Of a stretch of DNA of 64,000 bases, positions 32,405 through 44,600 are shown in pieces. Below the pieces are notes generated by a model. The model was not told the DNA's origin. It made no database searches and saw only the letters and a list, made by a program, of their open reading frames with translations. This DNA comes from Glandiceps talaboti. Its lineage: Eukaryota > Hemichordata > Enteropneusta > Spengelidae. Position 1 is the first letter of the stretch. Each line of letters opens with the position of its first letter. The stretch covers positions 14,523,501 to 14,587,500 of the forward strand of contig NC_135566.1 of assembly GCF_964340395.1 (NCBI RefSeq), written 5' to 3'. The translations under genes and the position numbers were made by a program.

Positions 32405-34887
32405 TTAAGTACATTACATACATAAACAACACAGCACACCATATCAAATACAATTGTACCAACACTCTTCATGCAGCGACCACAATCAACTCTTCCAAAA
32501 TAAAGATATTCATTTAGATATATCGCGGGGTATGTACATGTAAGAGTGAATATTAATTTTTACATGGGGAGTATTTCTTTTATAATTCACCTCATGAAGC
32601 CTGGACCCCTTGTGTCCTGAGTGCACGACCGTTCAAAGTGAGATGCGAGTCAGCAGCGTGAATGCCTTAAAGGTATGATGCCTCGAGAAACTACAAAGGT
32701 GAGAGGTCATGCCCTCGCTGTATGATGAATTGTCGTGTATTCACAAACAGTGCTTCTGTATCCGATCTTATAGCTAGAATCCCACACACTTTTTTTTTAA
32801 TCGTCAATCATTCATATCACGACTAATACTTTTTAACAATCCGTGTGCTATATTACACCAATATCCAGTCAGTTGCTGTAATTCTATAGGTCTACCGCAA
32901 CACATAGTATGATATTTATGAAACTAAAAGTACGTCTTTTGACCCCCCCCCCCAAAAAAAAAAAAAAGTTTGCTGCATAGAGAATGCATTTTTGTGTTAC
33001 TGGTGAATGGAATATACTAGTACTTCGTCCGAACAAATGTCATGCTCGCGCCAGGATGGCAACTTGAGACGTTGCGCAGGGTAGCATCCAATAATCTGAG
33101 TGTATTTTTGACGTTTGTATTTCAGTTTTTTTCGTTGCGCCTCTCAAATAAAAATACACGTGCACAATTTGTTTCCGTCTGGCTCTCGTCGCCCGGCAAT
33201 GCTCCCCCATCCTAATCACCCCCCCCCCTTTCTCTATCTCCATCTCAGCTCCCATCACTTCATTATTGCGAGTACAATACTAGATGTTGCATTCTCTCAC
33301 ATTTTCTCTATATAAGTTATTTATTTGTGCTTTGTAGCGAAATTAAAGCATAAAAATTCCAATTTCCAAAAGTGTATAGCTACTTGCCCAGGTATACCCA
33401 GTAGCATGTAATATAAGGCAGTGCAAACCAGGGACCTGACTGTGTGTAAACACGATTCGGACAAAATACTTAATTATATTTCCTTAATATTGATTTTGTG
33501 TATTGGGTTCCAAGTTTTTACTTCAATCAAATGTTGTCTGGGTTGCATAGAAGATACATCATTTTATTATCTTGATGTTGCACTGTGTGCTTTTGAACTT
33601 GACGGACGATGTTTACTTGAGTGGAGGGGCTTTTAACTCCTATTATCACCTTAAAGGTTCCTTTGTGATTATCTCAATGAAAATATAATGACAATTATTT
33701 CGCCATTTTGTTAATTCAGCGCCAGTAGCTGTTCTCACACGCGACATAACAAATACTGAAATGTTCAGGGCATTTTAACTGTAGTATCGGCGATGGATAG
33801 GCCCCACAACTTTATTACGTGCAAATTCTATTACCGATGAATTTGATACAGTATAAATTGATTGCCAAGACGGACCACGTGTTAAGTAAAACAGCTGTCA
33901 CTCATAAAGAACTTGATGTACGACGCCATTACACTGCCTTATATCAGTAACGGCATTGGGGTGTCATGTTCAGGTTTAGGCGATCCCGTCACGAACCTCA
34001 GGTAGACCGGGTTTGCACCTACACGTTTGATGGTAAAAAGAATATTGCCAGTTCGAGGATTTTCAATGGATCTTCGGTAGGGTCGACATCTCCGGACGAT
34101 TCCGAGACGCTACCACGTTTATACGTACAGTAAACGATCTCCGACTCCTTCTAGAGGTAGAAGCTTGGAGGCTTTCGTTTTCTCGTTCATATGAACGGAG
34201 CTAATGACTGAGCGAGAACAGGTATCGATTTTTCTCGGATCGGAGCAACATCAATACCTTGATAGTGTGAAACTACTGACTTGGCAATTCTTCGTGTCGT
34301 AACGACAGTGTTAGCTGTTTGCATTCAGTATATTATTTTTCTATATTAATTACACTAATCCTAATTCACTAAAATTGTTTAAAACATCACTGAACCATCG
34401 TTAATTTTTTCCCTCTAAAACTCTGGCGACCTAATGACATGTATTCTTGAGCCGTGGGGCATTCCATTGTGGTTTAATTAAAGCGAGACAATTTGTTCGT
34501 TAATGCCCTTGTAAGTTAATTAGTGAATTGTTTGGCCTGAAAGTAATTGAACGTGAGCTAGTAATGCCGTGATTACAACTAACACGGGTTACAGTTAATA
34601 AGCTTAATACAATTCAACCCTCGATTGTAATGGTTTATTTCAAAGTTTGATGGGTGATATGATTCGATTAAACAGGAGAAAATTGGGAAAAGGGCTTTAT
34701 TCCCGTTTCTATACTGTATTCACGCACTTAAATTATTCTTTTGTATCAATGTATATCTAAACGGGTGATGTTATTGTAAACACGATTGGACATTGCTTGT
34801 TTTCTGACCTTTTATTTTTATAAGAAAATCAAAACATTTCGGACTGTCAAGAAAGTTGACGTACATAGATGTATACATGCATACTTA
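32405..34887. other. Non-coding; includes a homeodomain/SOX-motif-rich stretch
   Basis: Two short C runs (32943-32953, 33219-33228) and a 14-bp palindrome at 34184-34197. From 34340 to 34640 TAAT-core motifs are dense (see findings). No exon is supported. Confidence 0.5.
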
Positions 34888-34934
34888 CATGCATGCATGC
34901 ATACATACATACATACATACATACATACATACAT

Positions 34935-34985
<51 letters not shown>

Positions 34986-35057
34986 TACATACATACATAC
35001 ATACATACATACATACATACATACATACATACATACATACATACATACATACATACA

Positions 35058-35088
<31 letters not shown>
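34888..35088. repeat. (CATA)n with (CA)n core
   Basis: GCAT units, then CATA, a (CA)n block at 34950-34981, then about 105 bp of CATA. Confidence 0.97.
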
Positions 35089-35089
<1 letters not shown>

Positions 35090-35237
35090 AAATAAACCAA
35101 TAACATAAAGCGACTCCTTCAACGTCTGCAACCGTACACTAAAGCGACTCATCCACCCACGCGAGTGTCAAGTCATCGTCTTAAATTGAAGTATCTCATA
35201 CAGTATTTATTTACGATATGAGGTCACCCTGTAGCGG

Positions 35238-35300
35238 CAGAGTTATGGTTGCTGGGGTCAGAGTTATGGTTGTTGGGGTCAGAGTTATGTTGGCTGGGGT
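35238..35300. repeat. 21-bp minisatellite, three copies
   Basis: Three tandem units starting CAGAGTTATG and ending GGGGT at 35238-35258, 35259-35279 and 35280-35300, with a few substitutions between them. Confidence 0.92.
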
Positions 35301-36270
35301 CACAGACCTCATTGTACCAAATTACGCGGGTGAGGCTGGAGACGCCGTAGTTTAGAATAAATTTCAGTTGCGTTCAGAAAATATATATGATGCACAGCCA
35401 CCTTTTTATATCTTAACTACTCATGGTTATACTGAGAGCCATTTCTTTTCACCTTCTGTGAGTTTTGCTGTCCAGGAATATCGTCAATGAACTGAACAAG
35501 TGTGGAATTTGTTTAGATCGGCGTGGCGACATTCTTTCTCACTTGTATAATAAGGTCGCTCGACCAACTTCATAACTTTCAATTACACAGCCTGTACTTA
35601 CATCATAATAAAAGACATTACAGGGTATATGTTGGATAAACAATGTCGTAGAAATTCCATGAAGTATTCAATGGTAGTGTGGTTCACATAAAGTTGTTCA
35701 TAGCGAACGCCCTGAATATCAAAACACCCAATTTCTCCGTACAAATTTCGATGAAGTAAAACCCTTTTTTTTCTTCTTCAAAATTTGTTTCTAAATAGAG
35801 AGAGTATGACACCTTGTATTACTTACTCACCGCGCCCACTTCCCGGGTGTTCATTCTTAAAAAATTACACAAATACAATTTATATGTAGTTCTTTCGGAC
35901 TTGTGACGTCATTTCGTAAAAAAGTAACTATTGCACGAAATTACTACTAACAATATAACATGGTGTTACAAATCGAAAACAGTTTTCTATAGACTACATT
36001 TTGAATGAACGCCTATAAAATTTGATCAAAGGATGAGCGTAGTATTAAAGTAAAATTTTATGGGAGGAAGAGTTGGAAGGAAGGCCAGGTCAAAGGTCAA
36101 ACAGATGATCCTTTGTAATAAGGTTGCAAAGCTTTTCATTTCACACCGATTTTTTTTATTCATCTTTTCGCATTGTCTTGTTGTCTCATCCTCCGGCATT
36201 ATACGAACATCCCCAGTCCGTTGACTCACATCCCCGGTTATAAATGATTAATCCCCGTCAACGCACCGGG

Positions 36271-36345
36271 AGGGGGCGACTCGTATAGTTAAGGGCGCTG
36301 CCTCTTAAACGACGTACTGATCTTGCATGAATTCGTCATTAGGGT
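36271..36345 (+). pseudogene. Possible degenerate tRNA-Lys-like / SINE head
   Basis: The order of motifs resembles a decayed tRNA. An A-box-like TATAGTTAAGGGCG is followed by CCTCTTAAAC, which resembles a tRNA-Lys(CUU) anticodon loop. No good B box (GGTTCGAATCC) follows, and the stems do not pair well. It could be chance. Confidence 0.2.
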
Positions 36346-39125
36346 TAATACAAGAATGTCAAATACAGAACCTGACAGAGCCCAAATTCTATACAATCAT
36401 GAAATCAGCACTTCCTGCGAACATGCTCCGCTTTATCCATATTTTCGAGCCGCCCTGTCATCATTCCTCGCTATCACAATAAAAATTATTGCCATATGAA
36501 TAAAAATTGCCCCCAACTGCCACTGACACAAATTTAAAGTATTTCCTCGTCAGGCGACTTTCTATTTTATTGATTAGTGTTCTTTTTAATTTCTACTTCT
36601 AAGTGGAGGTAGAGGAATGGAAGTAGGCTATAGTTTTCCTTCATTAGTGAAAACCATTGATTATAGTTTTCTCAATACACAACTCCATAAGTGTAATCAT
36701 TCAATATCAGACAGAACGAGACGTGACCACTGGAATATCGATCGGCACCAGCTAGGCGCCTCTATGAAAATATCGAGACATAATACGACTAGAAACCACA
36801 TAATTGACGCTTTCCTTTCTAGATACTAATTTGACATGATTGTCCGTTTAGACCAGCGTGTAAGCTTGGTTTTTTTTTGCGTAGTGTGTGTGCGGTTGTG
36901 CATTTTACTGAATATACGCATCGGTTTCTAGTATATTGTGAGGCGATTTGACGAAGGGGATGTTTAGTTGTCTATATCTGTTGCCACGATGATAATTTTC
37001 TCCGAAGGTGAAAGTCATGTACACGTGTATTAATGACGTCACGATGGGAGAGGAAGATGATATGATCACAGACAAGTAATGTCTATGATATGATGGACTA
37101 CGCACGTTACACATGCACATTTGGTTTGTATGAGGCGGAAGTAAAAGACAGAATATCGAAGCGACCATAAAATCCCCCCTTTTTAAAATTCAAGTTGTCA
37201 AGATCGGTCAACGAAACAAAATACAGCAGCAGCCTACAAAAGAATGTACTATAGTCTCACTGTACTCTCCACGGTCACACTTGTGATAAGGGGACGTCGA
37301 CTTTGGATGTCTCGACGAATCTTCTCTCTCAGATTATCACGGATAACAGCTTAAACCTGGGTTAAGAACTGTTATTCTATCACAAAAAATGTGCGGAAGT
37401 CATGGTTCAAATGTTTTATTGCCAAAGCTAAGCGATTTCACTGTTTTTTAAAAGCCCGGCATACTTTATTTTAACTCCGGGATCTGTTCTAACGTTGTCT
37501 CGGATGATTGGGTCGCGGAGTAGAGACACCTACCACGTGACAACGGCTGGTACCAAAACACGAGATAACGAAATTATTTTGGACATTTTAACGTGACGTT
37601 TTGGGCAGATATGGAACAAAGTGTTATGTCTCGACTTCAAACGATCTAAGAACATGTGAAAATATATACTCCATTTTCCTTTTAATCAAAGATATTCTCG
37701 GAGTCAATGACTTTATCGACGAATGACACAAATAAAAATCTCTTGCGGTTTATCGATCCTCATATTAGATGTTATTGCGCACGTTTGTCATTTTCAAAAT
37801 AGAATATCACCCAAATAAGTGTTCTAACAGCTGATTTCTTTCTTTCTCCGTCTCTCAATTATTCAAAACATGGTATGACTTCTCAAAAATTTAATTCAAG
37901 CAGACAAAATTATTAGAATCAATAATTTTTTATCTCACGTTTTGGTGACGCCACTGATTTATGGGAACGCCACTAACTCACAATGACGTTTCAAGATGTT
38001 GGGGTCACATACGATACACACGCTGTTATTTTAAAGGTTCTTCATGCACGTGTACCATATTGGGTAATCCGCCAACAATTTGGTATTATGTAAGTCTCAC
38101 AAGTAAAGTGTGAGGAGGGAGGGGGGGGGGATGCAGGTCAACACATCAATGTATACTCTATCCTGTTGTATAGCATTAGTTAGTGAGAATATTAGATCGG
38201 AAACTTAGCTCTCTTTCTCCACATACTGGCTTGACAGTATGTTTTGGGGAACGCCATTTTCAAGCCAGGCTCTGTCCTAACAGAATAGCCATTCTTGCTA
38301 TCAACAAGCATTACACACATCGATTTCGACAATCCAATGAATTCTTTTGCCGCTTGAAATACAATCTCTCAATCCAATCTAACAACAGAAGAGACACGAC
38401 TAATAATTTTTTTTTACAAATTTGACGGCTGGGTGTCCAATAACTCTTTAAAACAAACTTATCGTGGAAACGTGTCAATTCAAACCAAATAACGTTTGTT
38501 TGATTTTATCCATACATTTATGCAAGGTCAAAGGTTACTGGCAAACGATGATAAATATGACATAAAATATCCACATACGCGTATTACATGGAAAAGACAT
38601 TGTATGATTAATTCTAAACTTTTAATAGTGATGCTCACAAGCTGTATAACATGTGAACCACAATAATAAAGAAACTACATGTATTACAGCATGCGACCAG
38701 TTTGACACGTTAGCAGTAATTATATATAGCAATTGAATAACAACTTTGTTCAAAGTGGCACAAGCCCAGTTTGTTAATATAAGCATATTACTCAAGTGAT
38801 GAAAATATTTAAACAAGACCACATTGATATTGTTAAATGTTGATACATGTCTTCTATAACATTATGATTGTCTTCTGGCATTGTTAGAAAAGCTGAATGC
38901 ATTGGATGGATTTCCTGAATATTTTTTTGATGCCTATGATAAATTACGTCATCGGATCATTTATGAGTTATATCTTAATATCAGGTTTGAGTTTAGTCGA
39001 TTGCAAGTGGTGGTTAAGTGCATTTCAGTAAGTACAATACTTCGAATACCTATTTAAAATGCAGTAAAGACTACGCTCAAATATGTGTAGAACACAGCTT
39101 GTGCCCCTTTAAGCATTTCTGATCT
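36346..39125. other. Non-coding, no feature recognised
   Basis: Includes a TGACGTCA palindrome at 37034-37041 and a 10-base G run at 38121-38130. No exon is supported. Confidence 0.5.
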
Positions 39126-39197
39126 GGTGGTGGTGGTGGTGGTGGTGGTGGTGGTGGTGGTGGTGGTGGTAGTGGTGGTGGTGATGAATAAACTTTC

Positions 39198-39251
<54 letters not shown>

Positions 39252-39370
39252 GTGATGGTGATGATGGTGGTGGTGGTGGTGGTGGTGGTGGTGGTGGTGG
39301 TGGTGGTGGTGGTGGTGGTGGTGGTGAATACACTTTGATGATGATGATGAGGATGAGGAGAAGGAGGAGG
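39126..39370. repeat. Compound GGT / GAT / GGT / GAT / GGA trinucleotide array
   Basis: Blocks: GGT 39126-39183, GAT 39199-39250, mixed GGT/GAT to 39265, GGT to 39326, then short GAT and GGA-type units. Two non-repeat links, GAATAAACTTT and GAATACACTTT, separate GGT from GAT blocks. Confidence 0.95.
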
Positions 39371-41635
39371 ACCATGGCCAAGAAGGAGAGAAAACTCTAA
39401 AATATAATATATCATATAACACCATGCACAAGCCAAGTTGAACAAAAAATATGGAATATATACGTCACTGGTTCTGATGTGTTCGAAATATGAGTCAAAA
39501 TATTCAAAATTGTCATTATTTTCCCCGACTCGTAGTGACAAAGACCCCTTAAGTCATTGGTATTTTCCTTGGCTGAACGAAGACAAATATTGGGAATAAC
39601 ATCCAATTACATTTAATATACCAAGACATACGGATAGAGATGAGAGTCAAATTTTAGAACATACATGATTTGACTAAAGCGATGCTTACATGTACAAGGT
39701 AAAATAAATCTACATAGGCGTCAGAATTATTATATGTTATTTAATATTAGCGGATATCGATCCAAAAACAATGGTGGTACTTATACCATATACTACCAAC
39801 CTGTCACACTGACAACATACATTTAGACGCTTGCGTTTATATTTATTCTATACGCTTACGCTTATAATTCAGCAAATATATTGTCTTTAATTAGTCATTT
39901 ATAATACCGTGTAACCTTTGGACACACTTATTGATGGACACAGTATGTTGGTCACGTGATTGAGATAGATGAACGACAGCTTCTGTGTCCATCCGCGTGT
40001 ATCGTGTACAGTGGTCTGAGTTGTTGTATACGCACGCATGTGGAAGTATAAAGACGACGGTACAGTGTAAGTTGGCACTCACGTCGGCTACTTTGATTTG
40101 TTACCCGGCTCATATTTAAGTATATAAACTTACAAATAGACCATAAACCGCCGTCCAGAAACTGGTTATTTAAACGAGTGTTGATAACATATGGCAGTTT
40201 TATGGTAGACAACCAACCTAATGGTTTTTTTCAAGCCGCTTGCAGCGTGCATATATATGCTAAATAGACATGTTTACAAACACATGCCGTCTGGCTACAC
40301 TCTTTAAATGAAATATAAATACGCTGCAATAGCACAGTTCAACCTGTTGATTTATAGTTAATTGATATTCAAAATGGCCGCCACGCCTCATGAATATTTT
40401 AATTTGAGTGCATAATTAGGTATGTTCTTTTACGTAGCGAAATTATAATACACACAATATATAATGATAGTTGTTTATATTCAAAACTAAGAGTTGACTG
40501 AACATTGTTATTTTTAACCGGTACTGCTGTGGTGTTGAAAACTTGCATTAGCTCGGTTACCATGGGAGAATTTTTTTTAAAAGAGGGAAAAGAACGAACA
40601 ATAAACTTCTATTGAAATGTGCATGTTTTGGTACATGGCAGACAGACGCACTTGGTGATTGGACATCATGTTGAGGGAGTTCAAAGCATTGGCGTCAGGT
40701 CCTTCCAGTGACACCGTAGCATAGGAAGCAGACGACTGCCACAGTGATTGAGACTTTGGCAAAAAAAAAAAGTTGATCTAAAATCCGCTCATTTTTTTTC
40801 TGACAGGACTAATAGACTTTAATTATGATAATATGAAATGAAAATGGGATTCCAGTCAATATGACTAGACCCCTTGAGTAGTGCATGTCAATCAAAATTT
40901 ACGTCAATCACATTTTCGTTTTGTTTCATTCACAAGTACAACAAGTACCATTGCGCTTTTTTTTCAGTATTGCTTACTTATATTCTGACGTATTGCTAGG
41001 TTTCGTGCTTTAAAAAAGTCTACGGGTAGTGAAAACTAATTGACTTCTCGCGTGTGGCGGGCCTCCCATATCGTCCAATAAAGGACTTTTTTAATAGTTG
41101 AGTAGGAACTCTGTATTGATGTAACCCAAAATATGTATAGTGGTGTCATCAGCACGAACGAATTTACACATCAGAACTTCCGAATGTCTGTTCCCCAATT
41201 GACAATGGGCGTTGGACATCAAAAGCGCCGGTCGCTTAAACTAAGTGTTAAATTTAAATGCGTGTAATTAAAGCAGGATTACATAATAATGAGCGCCTAT
41301 AAACTGGCAAATATATGCTTTGGATGTGGATTTGATAGGGCGGTAGTTCCGTCAAGTCGGCTTCTACAAACCGGTCACCCCAGAGAATGTCTCTGAAAAC
41401 GGAAATGATAGAGGAATTGCAAAGGGCAAAATCGGTAGCCTAGGAGAATCGCGTTATTCATTCGTCGTATACATAGAAACTTTTTTTTTTGTTCTGTTGT
41501 GTACGAGTTGTACATATGACGATGTCGGAGGTTTGTGCCGAAACGATCAATTAGCACAACATACATCACTTATCGGGTGTTGGCGATCTCGTCGACACCG
41601 TTGAGGGCGTTCAAGTTATAGCATATATAATATAG

Positions 41636-41640
<5 letters not shown>
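39371..41640. other. Non-coding, no feature recognised
   Basis: AT-rich unique DNA. Small open frames have no recognisable product. Confidence 0.5.

Positions 41641-41688
<48 letters not shown>
41641..41688. repeat. (TA)n microsatellite
   Basis: 48 bp of uninterrupted TA. Confidence 0.97.
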
Positions 41689-41693
<5 letters not shown>

Positions 41694-44600
41694 TGCATGA
41701 AATAGGAAAGAGAAACAACCCTAAAATGCAATAACAATGTAAAAATTGTGATTTTTTTCCGATGTGTATACTTTTTGATGACGTTTTTACTACATTACTA
41801 TAGTATATTTGAAATATTGTATATTGTCACACGTTTCAAGGGAGTTAGGCTAAGTCGCTGTGGTAGATGCATATAGTCGACCGACCGTGTCGTTAAACTC
41901 GATCCACAGCGGCACCACCACAAAGGTATGGTAATAACGTTGCAATCAATTCTAGGAACAAGCACAGGCTTACGTTAGATGGGGGCAATATATGGATTAA
42001 ACTTATAGATTTATTGATGCTAACACAAGACAGCGTCGACAGACAGCTCTCAAACTTCAAATAACGCTCATTATTAGAAAGGTACGAATGTTTTTTTTTA
42101 TACAATTATGTTAGACATAAGTTGATCCTTATTGTTTAGTAGCTGTATTACATTATATTTGAACCAATCTTTTTTTCTAAAATTCAACAAACAGCCAATG
42201 TATTTATGTTGTTGATCTAAAATAAATTGTAATATAACAAAAAAAAAACCCGCACAGATGATCAAAATTGTTGTAGAAATGGTAGACATGTGATTTTGTG
42301 GTGGAGGTGTCGTTCACATGCATTTCGCGCTTCTTCTGTTAACGAGGGACTTTTTCATGTACAAGTGTATATGGTTTTGAACTTACATAAGCCATACGGA
42401 TGACAGTGTTGGATTTTTGATTTTTAAAACAACTTTACCACGTTTTTCAACTCGAAAGGGAACCTGCCTCATTCTACCAAGTCCATAATTGTCCAGCAAT
42501 AATTTCTAAAAAAGATATTTAAAAAATTAGTAAAATGGTTTGTTATTGTACGTACAATAACAAATATTTGACACAATTTGTGATATTTTTTTTTTCAATT
42601 TGTTGAGTTCTAAACAAGGACTTTGTATGTAGTAGAAAACACAGTAGAGTTATTTTTACCAACTAAAGGCCTGAAATAAATACCAAATTCTCATCAACAT
42701 GGCCACTTTAATATATAGAATATTTCAATCCAATATAGTGTAGCTACTCCATGTTGTCTTTAAGTTTAAGTTGAATGACAGCATCGAGCGTATTAAAAAA
42801 AAAAAAACATTTTAATTTCAAGATTCTCAAAGATGGAATCAATGACATCTCACTTATTTTTTGATAAAATGGCATGTAGAAAGGCGACAGTGTGATTTGT
42901 GGGCAAGTCATCTTGGCGGTATATACGTATGTCATTTGATTCGGTACGAGAAAAGAAAAACACGTGACACCGTATGATAACATTAGGAGGAGAGAAGTTG
43001 AACGCAAACGGTTTGTCGAGGACTGTCAGAAATAATCCTGTCAGAGTCACTTTATTTTTACGCATCGTTGCCCAAACTAAGACACCTCAAAAAGATTCCA
43101 GACTCTTTTCTGAATATTTTACCGTCAACACACGAATTTGATTCGTTTTTCCTTTCAATTAGCAGACTATTCTACTGTTCCCGCCAAAATCGTCACTATC
43201 ACAATTCTGCTGAAATGTGTCAATAACGACCCTCTCGACTAGAGGGAATGTTGTCCAAGCATCCAAATCGTCATACCATTTGGCAGAACAGCCTGGATAT
43301 TACACTTTTTTTCCTCTATCTTTTAGTTTTCTTTATATGAGTGTATATTATTATTGCTAATGATCAACTCCAGATTTGACGGTAACAACTAATGGTAACA
43401 AATCATAGGTCTGACCAAAAACCTTGTAGGATGCGACGCACAGTGTTGTTATGACAACCGCAGTGAAGGATGAGTTTGCGTGATTTTCAATAAAGATAAA
43501 TGCGAATAACAGATCACCCATTGTGCCGGCAGATTCCATTGACTAGTAAATTGCAATAGTATAGACCGTGTTTGGTTTTCTCTTTTGTCAGAAATCCGTC
43601 TGTTTGTGTTCTAAATCTACTGGTATTTCGCGACGTCGTTCAATTCTGAGTGGAATCTGATGTTGTCTGTTTCTTGATTTCCCGCCTTCGTTGATGCCAC
43701 GAAATAGGTGTCGTCAACATGCTAGATTATTGTCTTCAAAAGGTAAATAAAAACAAAATGACCAAAAAAAAGGAGTTTTTGATGACTAGTGAGCTTTGTA
43801 GGGGGATATTGAGTGTTTCATAAGAATGGCCACCAATTCACACTTTGGCAACCAAGCCGCAAATAAATTTTAAGTGCTCCCAACGGATGGCTTTGGACTA
43901 TAGCTATGGAAAAGCTCTAAAAAATCACATCCGCTGGTTTCATTCCACGATTCTTTTGACTCGAGCTAACGCGGTGGGATTGAAGAGAGAAAAGGACTGA
44001 AAAAAAAGAATGCCAAAGAGACAACAAGATAGACACCGGCTTTAAATTTGTGAATTTTCATTACCTCGTCAAATGCTTCCCATGTGCACATTTTAGATTT
44101 AATGTGAAACTTCTCAACAAATACGTTTTGAATCGCCAACTTGGCAAGGATTCTCCGTTGAAGTGCTAAGTTGTTAGAAGGTCGTGTCCTCATTTAAAAA
44201 TTAGAGAAGAAATTGTGGCAAATCTGTGACCCAAAGATGTCCTTGTCGGGAAAAGAGACATTTTGTATGTAAACGTAAGAACTCGATGATGGAAAAATAA
44301 TACAAGCCGAGTGTCTGGCGACAGAAAGTCGTTCGCCCAGATTAAGTCGGCAGGCAATTTTAATTTTAATTTCGACATGATGGCGATTCACATAGTCTCA
44401 TTCACCTGATACTCCACCAAACTATCCATACACAGTCTTCACAATGCCCTTAATTTCATAGCAATTCGTGAAATTCGAAGTCGAGCTCTGTAGGTGAATA
44501 TTCTATACCATGAAAAACAGATGAATAATCGGAAGCTGTTGGATTTTACTTCGTGTCACCATAGTAACCACAGAATGATATTGTGTGGTCCGTCTGTCAT

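Noticed and set aside
31839-32465. 208-codon minus-strand open frame
   Set aside because: Made of TG, GAT and CAGA microsatellites joined by chance sequence.
39077-39541. Poly-Thr/Pro/Ile open frames of 125-154 codons
   Set aside because: Translations of the GGT/GAT array.
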